A stretch of DNA of 64,000 nucleotides from Glaciecola sp965660815 (GTDB taxonomy: Bacteria > Pseudomonadota > Gammaproteobacteria > Enterobacterales > Alteromonadaceae): the NCBI GenBank assembly GCA_965660815.1, contig CBFIBG010000089.1, forward strand, positions 1-64,000, written 5' to 3'. The notes below the pieces were generated by a model that saw only the letters and a program-made list of their open reading frames with translations, made no database searches and had not been told where the DNA came from. Of the stretch, positions 25,131 through 34,859 are shown piece by piece; the first letter of the stretch is position 1, and every line of letters starts with the position of its first letter. The translations under genes were made by a program, and so were the position numbers.

Positions 25131-26284
25131 TCAGACTGTCGATTATTCTTATACTTCTTGTTATCGCCATCTTATTTGGCCACAAACTCAGCGAAATTGA
25201 AGGTCGTATCGTTATAGATTTTGCTGGCACCATCATACAACTTTCTTTATTGGGCGCAGCTATCGTGTCTTTGGGGATTGCTATTGTCGCCTGGTTATTA
25301 TTGTACTGCTTAAAAAAGTTTATACGCTTTGCATCGGGCTCTCGCAACTGGCTAGGGGCGTTTTCGTCAAGACAACAGACCAATGCGTTCTATAAAAGTA
25401 TTCAGTCGATGCTTCTCAACGAAAACGACTCAGCCAGAAAGTATATTCAAAAGAGCTCTAAGGGCGAATTTGAAGGCACTAATTTTCTTCTGGCCGCTGA
25501 ACTTGAGAGACAAGCAGGAAATCTTAACACCGCTAAGGCGAATCTAATACAGGCAATGGACTACACTAAATCGGAGCCTATCGCTTTGTTTAAACAGGCA
25601 GAATTGGCAATTGCACAGCAGCAATACGAAGAAGCAATGAACATACTAAGTACTATCGAAGGCACGCTTAGGAAAACAAAGGCCTTCGTACTGCTAAAAC
25701 TGGCCGTGTTACAGGGTTTAAATGATTGGCCACAGGTAAAAACATTAGCAAAAGAGAACAAAAAGCTTTTAGGCGACGACTTCGTGGCGCTTGCTAAGAA
25801 GTGGACTACTAAGGAATTTGCTGCCATTGCTAGTAAGCAAGGGGCTAATGCTTTAAAAGCACATTGGTCTGAATTAAGTAGGGCAGAAAAGAAGAGTTTG
25901 GCTAATCAAATTGCATACGTAGAATTATTGATAAAACAAGGGTTATCTGCAGATGCAGAAATTGAGTTATTAGAGTTTGCAAGAAAAAACCCTCATCCAG
26001 AATTTTGGACTTTGTTTAAACAGATTAATCATGCTAACCCTAGCAAGTCCATCGCATTTATTGAACACGAAATTAAAAAATCGCCTAACGACGCGGCACT
26101 ATACTCCGTTTTAGGGCATTTAGCCTACAATTCGGGCGATGATGAGTTGGCTCAAAAGGCCATAAGTAAGTCATTGGAGCTAGACGATAATAGAATGGAT
26201 AAAGCCTTGCTAGCGACCATTTTGGAGTCTCGAAGACAGTATGAGGAAGCAAATCAGTTATACAAAACTATGTTGTTAAATTAG
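25127..26284 (+). CDS. hemY: HemY-like TPR membrane protein
   Basis: A 385-residue protein with two N-terminal membrane helices (about 3-19 and 38-60), then the HemY signature around ARKYIQKSSKGEFEGTNFLLAAELERQAGN, and tandem TPR-like helices to the end (YSVLGHLAYNSGDDELAQKAISKSLELD). It belongs to the proteobacterial HemY family, which is not the Bacillus protoporphyrinogen oxidase of the same name. Its job is unclear but it always follows hemX. The start overlaps hemX by four bases. No clear terminator is visible in the 135 bp before the convergent response regulator. Confidence 0.93.
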   Translation: MIRLSIILILLVIAILFGHKLSEIEGRIVIDFAGTIIQLSLLGAAIVSLGIAIVAWLLLYCLKKFIRFASGSRNWLGAFSSRQQTNAFYKSIQSMLLNENDSARKYIQKSSKGEFEGTNFLLAAELERQAGNLNTAKANLIQAMDYTKSEPIALFKQAELAIAQQQYEEAMNILSTIEGTLRKTKAFVLLKLAVLQGLNDWPQVKTLAKENKKLLGDDFVALAKKWTTKEFAAIASKQGANALKAHWSELSRAEKKSLANQIAYVELLIKQGLSADAEIELLEFARKNPHPEFWTLFKQINHANPSKSIAFIEHEIKKSPNDAALYSVLGHLAYNSGDDELAQKAISKSLELDDNRMDKALLATILESRRQYEEANQLYKTMLLN

Positions 26285-26419
26285 ATTCATCTAATTCTGA
26301 TTGCCCTTAACTGATCCTAAAGTTACCGCTAATTTCAGTGAAATTGAGAGTATCAAGTTGACAATTACCCATATATAAGACGTTACTGCTTTCTTTAGCA
26401 ACCTTATTTTCGTATTGAA

Positions 26420-27721
26420 TTATTCCACAAAAATATCAAACTCTACTTGGGTGTCTTGCTCAAGTTGAACCAGTTTGGCAATGCTTTTTTCATCCATTAC
26501 ATGGCCTTCTGGCAAAATCAAAATGTCGGACCTATTATAAACGCCTTCTTTTAATATCATTCCAACTCGTAACTCAGTGGCCGAAACACAATTGTTTTTT
26601 GTATTAGATAATGTTTTTTCGCCAGATATTACCGTCGCTAGAGCATTGTATACCTGCTCGCTAAATTGAACACCAACATATCGGTGCAATTTATTGAGAG
26701 TGAGAGTAGCATTATACTTCTGGCCATCAAACAAGCCAGAACTATAACGGTAAAAGTCTCTACTTATTGCCAAAATATGAGCGGTAAGAGGAATTTCATC
26801 CGCACTTAAATTATCTGGAAAACCTTTACTATTTATATATTCAAACTGTTTAAGGACAATTTCTCTAATTTCAAGGATCTGATTCGATGATGATAGAATC
26901 GATTTGGCGTTTTTAGCCTGATTAAAGTACAGCTCTTTACTGCGCTGACTCATGCTACTTAATGGTTGTTTATAAATGACTTCGCCAAGTGGCAGCATAC
27001 CCAATTCATGTATTAGAGCCGCGAAACTAACGTTTGAAATTTGGCGTACATCCAACTTCAACTCTGTCGCAACTTTTTCTGCTAATGAACTTACCTGCCT
27101 ACCTCTGGCTGGGTCAATAAAACTTACGTTATCAAAGGTATTTAACAGAACTTTCTTGATCCCATGGATCCCTTGGTTAGCCTGTTTCAAACTGGTTTTT
27201 AACTGCAATGTTCTTAACTCTACACGCTCTTCAAGGGTACTGTTTAATGTTTTCAGTCGCTTGTTTTGAATGGAGAGTTGATGTTGTAGATTTTGGTATT
27301 CTTGCTTTAACCTAAATTTATTGACCCCCTCTTCCACCGCTTCGATTAGAGCCTCATTTTGCCAAGGTTTCTGAATATATCGATGAATACGACCGTTGTT
27401 GACTAACCGTAAGATAATATCGGAGTCAGCATAACCAGACAGCACAATTCGGTGAGTGTCTGGAAATTTTTCAGCTACTTTTTCGAGAAAAACGTCACCC
27501 GGCATTCCAGGCATTCTCACATCAGAAATCACGACTTGTACGCTATTATCTTGCATATAATCTAGAGCCTTTTGGCCATTGTCTACTATCACTAATTTGT
27601 GATTTCGGCCCGCAAAAAGGCGCTTGACTGAGCGCAAGATATTGGCTTCATCATCTAAAAACAAAACTGCATATTGTGGTTCTGACGACATTTCTTCTTG
27701 CCTAAAAGCTGGGTTGCTCAC
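26420..27721 (-). CDS. Response regulator with degenerate HD-GYP output domain
   Basis: A 433-residue protein. The receiver domain (about residues 17-130) has acidic FLDDEAN, phospho-acceptor Asp in VVISDVRMPGMPG, and the conserved Lys in YIQKPW. A coiled coil follows, then a domain laid out like HD-GYP phosphodiesterases, but the metal ligands are changed: the HD motif reads LIHELGM and the HHxxxDGxGYP region reads QFEYINSKGFP. Cyclic-di-GMP hydrolysis is therefore unlikely, and a binding or protein-interaction role is inferred. The C-terminal ELRVGMILKEGVYN... LILPEGHVM tail is common after such domains. The gene lies 5 bp downstream of the sensor kinase and is its likely partner. Confidence 0.88.
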   Translation of the reverse strand: MSNPAFRQEEMSSEPQYAVLFLDDEANILRSVKRLFAGRNHKLVIVDNGQKALDYMQDNSVQVVISDVRMPGMPGDVFLEKVAEKFPDTHRIVLSGYADSDIILRLVNNGRIHRYIQKPWQNEALIEAVEEGVNKFRLKQEYQNLQHQLSIQNKRLKTLNSTLEERVELRTLQLKTSLKQANQGIHGIKKVLLNTFDNVSFIDPARGRQVSSLAEKVATELKLDVRQISNVSFAALIHELGMLPLGEVIYKQPLSSMSQRSKELYFNQAKNAKSILSSSNQILEIREIVLKQFEYINSKGFPDNLSADEIPLTAHILAISRDFYRYSSGLFDGQKYNATLTLNKLHRYVGVQFSEQVYNALATVISGEKTLSNTKNNCVSATELRVGMILKEGVYNRSDILILPEGHVMDEKSIAKLVQLEQDTQVEFDIFVE

Positions 27722-27726
27722 TTTAT

Positions 27727-29367
27727 TTAATGTACAGAAAGATCCTGTAATGGAAAGCTGAGAGTAAATATTGTGCCTACACCAACGGTACTCTCAACAT
27801 CTAATTGCCCTTTGTGCTCTTTCATAATGTCGAAAGAAATTGCTAGGCCAAGACCCGTGCCCTCTCCCTCTTTTTTAGTGGTAAAGAATGGATCGAATAT
27901 TTTAGATAATTGAAATTCAGGGATGCCGCAGCCGTTGTCACTTATTTTTACGTTTATTTGATTATCTGCAACGTGAGTGGAAACTTTAATCTCACCATAA
28001 TGCTCGATCGCTTGTGCTGCATTGATAATAATATTGGTAAGAACCTGATTTATCTTTCCTGCATTTATGTAGATCAAAGGAAGGTCAGCGAGTTCAAGTG
28101 AAAGATTGGCTTTTGATGAAACTTGCTTTTGCACCATTTTATACGTCGACTCGATGCAATCATTGATGTTAACTAGCTGATGTGTGTCGCTGTTGGTTCT
28201 TGAGAAAGTTGACAACCGTTGTACTATATCAGTAACGCGTTGCAACCCCTCTTCCATTTCTTCAAGCAGTGCTTCCATGTCTTGAGCAACAAAAACGACG
28301 TCTGTTTCCTGTATATTACTCATAATTTCTTGTAATAACTGCTTTTTCACAGTTTGTTCCTCTGTTTTTGCACATTCCACTAGCGGCAGTATGACTTGTT
28401 TATATATCGTTAAGTAATGTTTTAATGAACCTAAGTTGCTCGTTACATAACTTAGCGGGTTATTTATTTCGTGAGCGACTCCAGCGGCTAATTGACCGAT
28501 AGAGGCAAGTTTCTCAGCTTGTAATACATTTTGTTTTGACTTGCTAAGATCAAGATTAGTTTTTATCAGTGCCCTGTTCTTTTCCACCAATTCAACTGTT
28601 CTTTTTTCAATTGTTTGTTCAAGAACGTTGTTGAACTGACTCAACTGCTCTTGATAGCTAATATTTAGAAGTTGTTGTTTTTGTACCTTATCTACCAATA
28701 AATTAAATGAGTTTGATAATTCACCTAGTTCATCTTTGCTATTAATTTGGAGTTTGGCATCCACGAAATCACCTGAGCCCAAACAATCTTGAACCTGATA
28801 AACCGATTGCGACAACTTACGCAGTTGAGAGGTTAGATAGTTTCCGAAAAAATACGAAAAAAGCGCTACTAGAAACATCTCGGTAACTGCTATACCAATA
28901 CTCCATTGCGTAATTTTTATTAACGTGGCGTGGATCCAACCAGTCGAAATACCTATTTGAACGGTCCCAATCGAGTCACCATTTAAGTTGATACTTTGTT
29001 GAGCATCAAATACTCCATCGGTGACTGAATCTAAACTTCTATTAAACACTATGTCTGAATCAGTGTCTAAGCGAGTCTTTCCGGCTTGGGCAAGAATTTG
29101 ATTCTGCCCACTGATCACTCTTGCGTATTCAAGCCCAGCAGCCTTCTTTACTTCTTCTGCAATGCTTTCAAGCGATTTTAAGTCATACCCAAAAACAGCC
29201 TCTTTAACCATAGTTGCAAACAGCTTATTTACAGTATTGGCCCTCGTCTGCAAGCCTTCGTCAAGCGTTTGCCTGGACAAATTAATAACCATGTAAATAA
29301 GAACCATAATAAGAAAGCCCTTTATTAGAGCAATGCCAATTATGGTTTTATTGCGTAGAGACAACAT
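27727..29367 (-). CDS. Sensor histidine kinase (HAMP, HisKA, HATPase)
   Basis: A 546-residue membrane kinase. TM1 is at about 9-30, a periplasmic sensor of about 120 residues follows, then TM2 near 150-172, a HAMP-type linker and a long coiled coil. The phospho-acceptor helix GQLAAGVAHEINNPLSYV has His near residue 300. The ATPase domain is complete: N box INQVLTNIIINAAQAI, G1 ISDNGCGIP, F box FDPFFTTK, G2 GEGTGLGLAIS. The ATG at 29365-29367 is preferred; an earlier ATG would put an odd 20-residue leader before TM1. The ligand is unknown. It is followed closely by its probable response regulator. Confidence 0.92.
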   Translation of the reverse strand: MLSLRNKTIIGIALIKGFLIMVLIYMVINLSRQTLDEGLQTRANTVNKLFATMVKEAVFGYDLKSLESIAEEVKKAAGLEYARVISGQNQILAQAGKTRLDTDSDIVFNRSLDSVTDGVFDAQQSINLNGDSIGTVQIGISTGWIHATLIKITQWSIGIAVTEMFLVALFSYFFGNYLTSQLRKLSQSVYQVQDCLGSGDFVDAKLQINSKDELGELSNSFNLLVDKVQKQQLLNISYQEQLSQFNNVLEQTIEKRTVELVEKNRALIKTNLDLSKSKQNVLQAEKLASIGQLAAGVAHEINNPLSYVTSNLGSLKHYLTIYKQVILPLVECAKTEEQTVKKQLLQEIMSNIQETDVVFVAQDMEALLEEMEEGLQRVTDIVQRLSTFSRTNSDTHQLVNINDCIESTYKMVQKQVSSKANLSLELADLPLIYINAGKINQVLTNIIINAAQAIEHYGEIKVSTHVADNQINVKISDNGCGIPEFQLSKIFDPFFTTKKEGEGTGLGLAISFDIMKEHKGQLDVESTVGVGTIFTLSFPLQDLSVH

Positions 29368-29489
29368 CTTGTTTTTCCGAAAAGTACAATAATTTGTGGC
29401 GAGAAATCCTAATACAAATTGACACATCTAGGGCTGCCATGGTGACAAATTCTAAAAACCGCGCTGGACTTAGCCTTTCACTGGCAAAC

Positions 29490-30059
29490 TTACTCATTCA
29501 TTTTATCTAGTAAGTCAGCAAACTTTGATAGATCCAAGGGTTTGGCAATAAAATGCACTCTAGGGTGTTTTATCAACTGTAGCAGACCCGCAGCAGATTC
29601 ACTGCAAATAAAAAGGTGAGCAGAATCTTGCAAGGATTTGAGCATAATGTTCGCAGACGATTTAATGGATGAATTATCGTTTTTATAAACCTGCGTGTCG
29701 ATGACCACCAGTTGAGGGTTGTCTCTGGCAAGGGTTATTCCTGCTTCAATATCGCTGGTGCAATGATAGGTAACAAAATCTGCATTGCGCACCAGTCTTT
29801 TTGCATGTCTAACAAAGTGGACATCGTCACTAATGATTACGCTGTTTCTCTCCACCTCATTGGTTTGAAATTCTTTGGGCGTTGGAATCCCATTTGCGTC
29901 AAAAAAGCTCAACAGATCAGACTCTTCTATACGATTGTTTCCTCTACCGGGAAGCTTAAAAGCTTTAAGTTTTCCAGCTTCAATCCAACGTATAACTGTT
30001 CTTGAAGTCACATCACAAAAACGTGCAACGTCGCCGCTTGAGTACGACATTTTATTCAT
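29490..30059 (-). CDS. HTH (excisionase/MerR-like) protein with receiver-like domain
   Basis: A 189-residue protein. Residues 4-55 form a helix-turn-helix of the MerR/excisionase type (YSSGDVARFCDVTSRTVIRWIEAGKLKAFKLPGRGNNRI). From about residue 70 a receiver-like fold follows (SVIISDDVHFVRHAKRLV, LVVIDTQVY, HFIAKPLD) with Asp in VVIDT and Lys in IAKPL retained, so phosphorylation may still be possible. The ATG at 30057-30059 follows AGGTGG. The gene is upstream of the kinase and regulator with about 120 bp between, and may be the DNA-binding arm of this signalling group. Confidence 0.82.
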   Translation of the reverse strand: MNKMSYSSGDVARFCDVTSRTVIRWIEAGKLKAFKLPGRGNNRIEESDLLSFFDANGIPTPKEFQTNEVERNSVIISDDVHFVRHAKRLVRNADFVTYHCTSDIEAGITLARDNPQLVVIDTQVYKNDNSSIKSSANIMLKSLQDSAHLFICSESAAGLLQLIKHPRVHFIAKPLDLSKFADLLDKMNE

Positions 30060-30186
30060 ATGCACCACCTATTCCGTTTATACATCACCATGAATACTTC
30101 ATAGGCAAGATAATAAAGTTTTATAGGACTATTGCGACATTCAACTTTAATACTCGAGTATGTGAACTTATCCGTGTTATTGATAA

Positions 30187-32109
30187 CTATCTATTTGAAT
30201 AAGCATTTAATTTATCTCGCATTTGATTTGCTAGTGTCGTCATCTCTTCGCACATGAACTTCATATTATTCGCGCTGTTATGATTATCAGTTGAGATTGT
30301 GTTTACTTCATCTACTCCTCGTTTGATATCAAATGAGACTTGCTTTTGCTGACTGGCCATGGATGCAGTGGCACTATTTAATGACTTGATTTGATCGACG
30401 GCGCTCAATGCTTGCTGCAGTACCTGTCCGGTCTTAGTAGTGGATTCTACAGTCTCTAGCGCTGACGTTTTGTTTGCGGCCATTGCATTTGATGCTTCTT
30501 TGCTTCCTGCTTGTAGCTTTTCAATCATAGTTCTTATTTCTTCTGTAGAAGCTTGTGTGCGACTTGCTAAAGACCTAACTTCATCGGCTACCACTGCAAA
30601 TCCTCTGCCCTGTTCACCAGCTCGTGCAGCTTCAATCGCTGCATTTAATGCCAGCAAGTTAGTTTGCTCTGCGATGTTTCTAATAACGTCCATCACACCA
30701 CTGATCTCTTCGCTGGATTTTGCTAAATCCTCAATTACGGCTACTGAGCTTTCTGTATTATTCGCTTGAACTTTGATGTCTGTAATTGTTTGATTTAAAG
30801 TACTCACGCTTAAATGGGTTTCTTTGTCTGCACTCATTGCGGCATCATTAGCTTTATTTGTATTCTCTTCAACCGCCACTGCCTTTTCTTCTAACTGTGA
30901 CGCGGAAGTTGCCATTAAACCCATGTGGTCGCTTAGCCTTTTTACCGAATCTTGGGTGTTACTAGCCATGCCATTTAGATTCATCGTTTTATCAATTAAT
31001 GCATCGGCGGTCGTTCTTACATCATCTATAGTACTTTGTACTCTGGCGAAAAGGCGATTCAATCCATTTGCCATTTGACCAAATTCATCGCTACCACTAG
31101 CATCGAACCTAACTGACAAATCACTGCTGCCATTTGCTATCTTATTGACTGAAGTCAAATACTCGTTGATGCGTTTACCAACAATATGTTTGATTAAAAA
31201 GTAGACAACGCCCAGTATGAATAAACCAGAAATTAATTGCTGCATAATACTGGCGAGCACACTTGAAGTAGTTAACGACGTAATATCGTCATCGCTTACT
31301 GCGGCAATAAGCGTATAACCCCATTTATCATAATTTAAGGCGGTTATGGTCCAGTTGCCTTTTTCATCAAGTGCGTCGTTGACATCGGTGCTTGATAAAT
31401 GTGAAGAGTGCGCTATTACGTTACCTTTTGAGTCTTGAAGCGCAAAGAATCCTTTATCTAAAATTCTGGTCTCTTGGATAGTGCTAGTAATAGCGCCCAA
31501 ATTAGCACTGTACCCTACATAGTAAATACCAATGGTTTCGCCAAGCGAATCTCTAAGAGGTGCGTACCCTGTTAAATAAGGACTTCCTAGAATATCGACT
31601 TCGCCGTAATACGCTTCCCCTTTTTTAATTTGCTCAATTGCTTTTCCAGTAGGGCTAAGTTTAGTCCCTATTGCTCTTTTTCCATTTTTAATCACATTGG
31701 TTGATATCCTTATGTAATCGTTCCCTGTTTTACTGAAGATCGTCGCCGTTCCATCCATAATATCGGTTAAACTATCAACCAAAGTAAATTCATTGCCAAC
31801 TTTGCTCTTCCCAAAAGCGAGGTTATTCGCTGTCACGCCGTTTAATTCTAGGGTTCCTTGATAACTTGGCACACCCAGTTCTGAACTCATCTTTTTCAGC
31901 AACCGCATACTGTTTTGAACCCGCTGAGCCATAATGATATCAGTCGTATCTAGAACATTAACTATATGACTCTTTTTTTGTTCTATTTCATGGTGCACTT
32001 GCTTTTTTATGTCCTGTGCACTATTGATCGCGTTGATACTGGCTCCAACAATTGCAGTTAGTGCAATAACCGAAGCGACCGAATAAAAGAATTTCTGTTG
32101 CAATTTCAT
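30187..32109 (-). CDS. Methyl-accepting chemotaxis protein with Cache sensor
   Basis: A 640-residue chemoreceptor. TM1 is at 7-28. The periplasmic part (about 30-280) contains a Cache-type fold of the Cac3/Cac2 fusion kind (ATIFSKTGNDYIRISTNVIK... GTKLSPTGKA... YYGEVDILGSPYLTGYAPLRD). TM2 and HAMP follow at about 285-355. The signalling hairpin tip has EQTNLLALNAAIEAARAGEQGRGFAVVADEVR split by the turn. It would pass ligand binding to CheA/CheW, neither of which is here. Ligand unknown. The 298-bp gap to anmK holds the two divergent promoters. Confidence 0.95.
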   Translation of the reverse strand: MKLQQKFFYSVASVIALTAIVGASINAINSAQDIKKQVHHEIEQKKSHIVNVLDTTDIIMAQRVQNSMRLLKKMSSELGVPSYQGTLELNGVTANNLAFGKSKVGNEFTLVDSLTDIMDGTATIFSKTGNDYIRISTNVIKNGKRAIGTKLSPTGKAIEQIKKGEAYYGEVDILGSPYLTGYAPLRDSLGETIGIYYVGYSANLGAITSTIQETRILDKGFFALQDSKGNVIAHSSHLSSTDVNDALDEKGNWTITALNYDKWGYTLIAAVSDDDITSLTTSSVLASIMQQLISGLFILGVVYFLIKHIVGKRINEYLTSVNKIANGSSDLSVRFDASGSDEFGQMANGLNRLFARVQSTIDDVRTTADALIDKTMNLNGMASNTQDSVKRLSDHMGLMATSASQLEEKAVAVEENTNKANDAAMSADKETHLSVSTLNQTITDIKVQANNTESSVAVIEDLAKSSEEISGVMDVIRNIAEQTNLLALNAAIEAARAGEQGRGFAVVADEVRSLASRTQASTEEIRTMIEKLQAGSKEASNAMAANKTSALETVESTTKTGQVLQQALSAVDQIKSLNSATASMASQQKQVSFDIKRGVDEVNTISTDNHNSANNMKFMCEEMTTLANQMRDKLNAYSNR

Positions 32110-32407
32110 GTAAAGTTAACCTTAAAAACGTTTTCGTTACCGACGCATAAACGCTATCAACAAATTAAATAATACGTATGCATACAATCAGCGCGACCGA
32201 TTGGCGCTTCATTTATAAATGACCTGAAAGGGTTATCGACGAAAGTTGTATTTCTCTAAAGGAAAATTTTTGTTGGTCACGTTCTCGCAATTTAGGGGAG
32301 CAGTGTTATTGTTAATATTGGTTTTATTGGTGAGTGAGAACTTGTATATTAATGACAGATAAGTCAAACGTACTACCAACCGACAGTTAGAGCATTAACC
32401 AACCATC

Positions 32408-33724
32408 ATGCATCCAAGTTTATTAAAATTAATCCGTCAAGAAAAAAACTCAAGATTGGTATTAGGTCTAATGAGTGGCACATCTCTAGACGGTCTAGAT
32501 GTAGCACTATGCAAAATACAAGGTTCCGGCAAATCCACACAATTTGAATTGTTAGAATTTGAATCAATCGCTTATGACTCAGATTACCTTGAATTAGTCC
32601 AACCTTTATTTGCGAATAAACGTGCGCCGTTGCATGACGTCACTTTGGCCAACGCTAAAGTGGCGAGAATTCACGCTAATATGATCCTTGATTGTTTAAA
32701 AAAGTGGGGGCAGGAGACCTCAAACATTGATTTGATAGCCAGTCATGGACAGACCATTTATCATGCCCCTAAGAGCTTTCAAGACACCGATTGTCAAATG
32801 CACTCAGCCACTTTACAAATCGGCGATGGTGACCATTTAGCTAAGTTAACTGGCATAATCACCATTAGCGATTTCAGACAAAAGCATATTGCGTCTGGTG
32901 GTGAAGGTGCGCCGTTAGTTCCCTATTCTGACTTTCTCATGTTTAACCATGACACACAAAATAGGATGTTATTGAACATTGGCGGGATTTCCAACTATAC
33001 GTTTATCCCCGCTAATTCCACTTTCGATTGTATTCAATTTGGAGATATTGGTCCCGGTAACACTTTAATGGATCAGTTGATCGTTTATGCAAAATCCACA
33101 AACGATTCATTTATTTCTATGTATGGTGATGCACGATATGATGTCGATGGCGATCTTGCAAGCCAAGGATCAGTCATTCCTACATTGGTTAAAATATTGA
33201 CCGCTCAACTAGCAAGACAAACGTCTAGTTTAAATTCTACCGGACAGGAAGTGCTTAATATAAACTTCATCAAAGAAGCATGGCACGAGTTAAGCTTTTA
33301 TTCTGAATACAGAGTTAGAGATAGTCAGCATGGTTCTGCTATTGATAATAAGATTGAATTACCCACTTCTGGTCAAGCCTTTTTTGACCTTATGGCGTCG
33401 TTAAATAAATTTACCGCGGAAACGGTCTCTGACCTAGTTAGAAACGCTATCTTAAGAAGTAAACAAGATTTTGAAGTCCATGTTTATGCCAGTGGCGGGG
33501 GTGTCCATAACGATTCGCTAGTTGAAAATTTACGACGTGGATTCGCTAAATTACCCGGAAAAGTAGTACTAGACGATATCGATATTTTAGGTATTAACGC
33601 AGACGCCAAAGAAGCGGTTATGTTTGCACTTCTTGCGAACGAAAGTATATATGGCGATTTCGAAGACGTGTTCTTTAGCTGTGAGAACCCCTTGTCGGGT
33701 CTAGGGAAAATTTCGCTTCCTTAA
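32408..33724 (+). CDS. anmK: Anhydro-N-acetylmuramic acid kinase
   Basis: A 438-residue ASKHA-fold kinase that converts 1,6-anhydro-MurNAc to MurNAc-6-phosphate in cell-wall recycling. It shows the nucleotide-binding LVLGLMSGTSLDGLDVAL, LIASHGQTIYH, the long ISDFRQKHIASGGEGAPLVPYSD, LLNIGGISNYTFIP, DIGPGNTLMDQL and VYASGGGVHNDSL motifs. The length is greater than the usual ~370 residues because of insertions around 240-330. nagZ follows after 87 bp, with a hairpin between. Confidence 0.95.
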   Translation: MHPSLLKLIRQEKNSRLVLGLMSGTSLDGLDVALCKIQGSGKSTQFELLEFESIAYDSDYLELVQPLFANKRAPLHDVTLANAKVARIHANMILDCLKKWGQETSNIDLIASHGQTIYHAPKSFQDTDCQMHSATLQIGDGDHLAKLTGIITISDFRQKHIASGGEGAPLVPYSDFLMFNHDTQNRMLLNIGGISNYTFIPANSTFDCIQFGDIGPGNTLMDQLIVYAKSTNDSFISMYGDARYDVDGDLASQGSVIPTLVKILTAQLARQTSSLNSTGQEVLNINFIKEAWHELSFYSEYRVRDSQHGSAIDNKIELPTSGQAFFDLMASLNKFTAETVSDLVRNAILRSKQDFEVHVYASGGGVHNDSLVENLRRGFAKLPGKVVLDDIDILGINADAKEAVMFALLANESIYGDFEDVFFSCENPLSGLGKISLP

Positions 33725-33739
33725 TAAAAGTGGACTAGA

Positions 33740-33757
33740 GCTAAGCTAACGCTTAGC
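33740..33757. other. Hairpin between anmK and nagZ
   Basis: GCTAAGC pairs with GCTTAGC across a four-base loop (TAAC). No strong T-run follows on the plus strand (ATTCATCTTTCC), so it may tune mRNA stability rather than end transcription. Confidence 0.4.
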
Positions 33758-33811
33758 ATTCATCTTTCCTTCACTTAGAATAAAAATTCAATATTAAACA
33801 GGAGTCTGAAG

Positions 33812-34828
33812 TTGGCTAACAATGTGATTATTTCTTGTGCTTCTACGACATTAAGTGCCGAAGAAAAAGCGCTGTTTAAAGAGCTTCAACCATGGGGAAT
33901 AATATTTTTTGCCCGCAATTTGACTCATCGAGCACAAATTATCGATTTGATTGAAGACTTAAAACATTCAATGGGTAGAGATGAACTTCTGGTTTTTATC
34001 GATCAAGAAGGGGGAAGGGTATCAAGACTGCCTGAAGCGCACTTTCGGGTGCCTCCAAGCCCAACAAACTTTGCTGAACTGTATTTTAGAGATCAAACGA
34101 AAGCTAAAAGAGCGTGTTATCTAAATGCCCTGTTAACTGCCATTGAACTCAAATCGCTTGGCATTAATGTTAACTGTGCGCCTATGCTCGACCTACCACA
34201 AATTGATGCAGACCCGATAGTGACAGAACGTGCACTAGGTAATCAACCTTCGCAAGTGATCGATTTAGCGCAGGAAATTATAGACGGCTTTAAACATGCT
34301 AATGTGGCTCCTGTGATCAAACATATGCCAGGACATGGTCGCGCTAAAAGTGATAGCCATAAAACATTGCCCATCGTCACCGCGAGTGAACAATCGTTAA
34401 AAGATTGGGACTTTTTGCCTTTTAAAGCTTTTGCTAATGAGTGTATGGCCATGACCGCTCATATAGTGTTCCAACACTTAGACACAAATGCTGCGACTCA
34501 AAGCCCAAGGTTAATAAAAGAGGTAATGCGTGAAAGCATAGGGTTTAATGGTATTTTGATGACAGACGACATTAATATGAATGCGCTTAAAGGAAGTATT
34601 TCTGACCGCGCGAGTGCGTCTCTAAATGCAGGTTGTGATATTGTCCTTCACTGCAGCGGAGAACTTCAAGAGATGAAGGAGTTACTTGAAGTGTGTAATC
34701 CATTATCTGGCGATAGTCTTATGAGAGCTCGAAGAGCAGAAGCGGTTGCCTTTCCGAGCTTACCTAAACTAGATGAAGATTCTATAAAAGCTGAGTTGGA
34801 CGAAATTTTAAACGCCATTGTGCTTTAA
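33812..34828 (+). CDS. nagZ: Beta-N-acetylhexosaminidase NagZ (GH3)
   Basis: A 338-residue cytoplasmic glycosidase that removes GlcNAc from anhydromuropeptides. GH3 signatures are complete: FIDQEGGRVSRLP, NCAPMLDLP, KHMPGHGRAKSDSH (His/Asp dyad), MTAHIVF and the nucleophile Asp in GILMTDDINM. The start codon is TTG at 33812, eight bases after the strong AGGAG; an in-frame GTG at 33824 is too close to the site. It supplies GlcNAc-anhMurNAc breakdown products to AnmK, so pairing with anmK makes metabolic sense. Confidence 0.93.
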   Translation: MANNVIISCASTTLSAEEKALFKELQPWGIIFFARNLTHRAQIIDLIEDLKHSMGRDELLVFIDQEGGRVSRLPEAHFRVPPSPTNFAELYFRDQTKAKRACYLNALLTAIELKSLGINVNCAPMLDLPQIDADPIVTERALGNQPSQVIDLAQEIIDGFKHANVAPVIKHMPGHGRAKSDSHKTLPIVTASEQSLKDWDFLPFKAFANECMAMTAHIVFQHLDTNAATQSPRLIKEVMRESIGFNGILMTDDINMNALKGSISDRASASLNAGCDIVLHCSGELQEMKELLEVCNPLSGDSLMRARRAEAVAFPSLPKLDEDSIKAELDEILNAIVL

Positions 34829-34829
34829 T

Positions 34830-34848
34830 GCCCACAAAAACTGTGGGC
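34830..34848. terminator. Hairpin between convergent nagZ and ABC-F genes
   Basis: GCCCACA and TGTGGGC form a perfect seven-pair stem with a five-base AAAAC loop, starting 2 bp after the nagZ stop. The T-run is weak on the plus strand, so termination efficiency is uncertain; it also lies just past the stop of the convergent ABC-F gene. Confidence 0.6.
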
Positions 34849-34859
34849 AACGTTATAAG

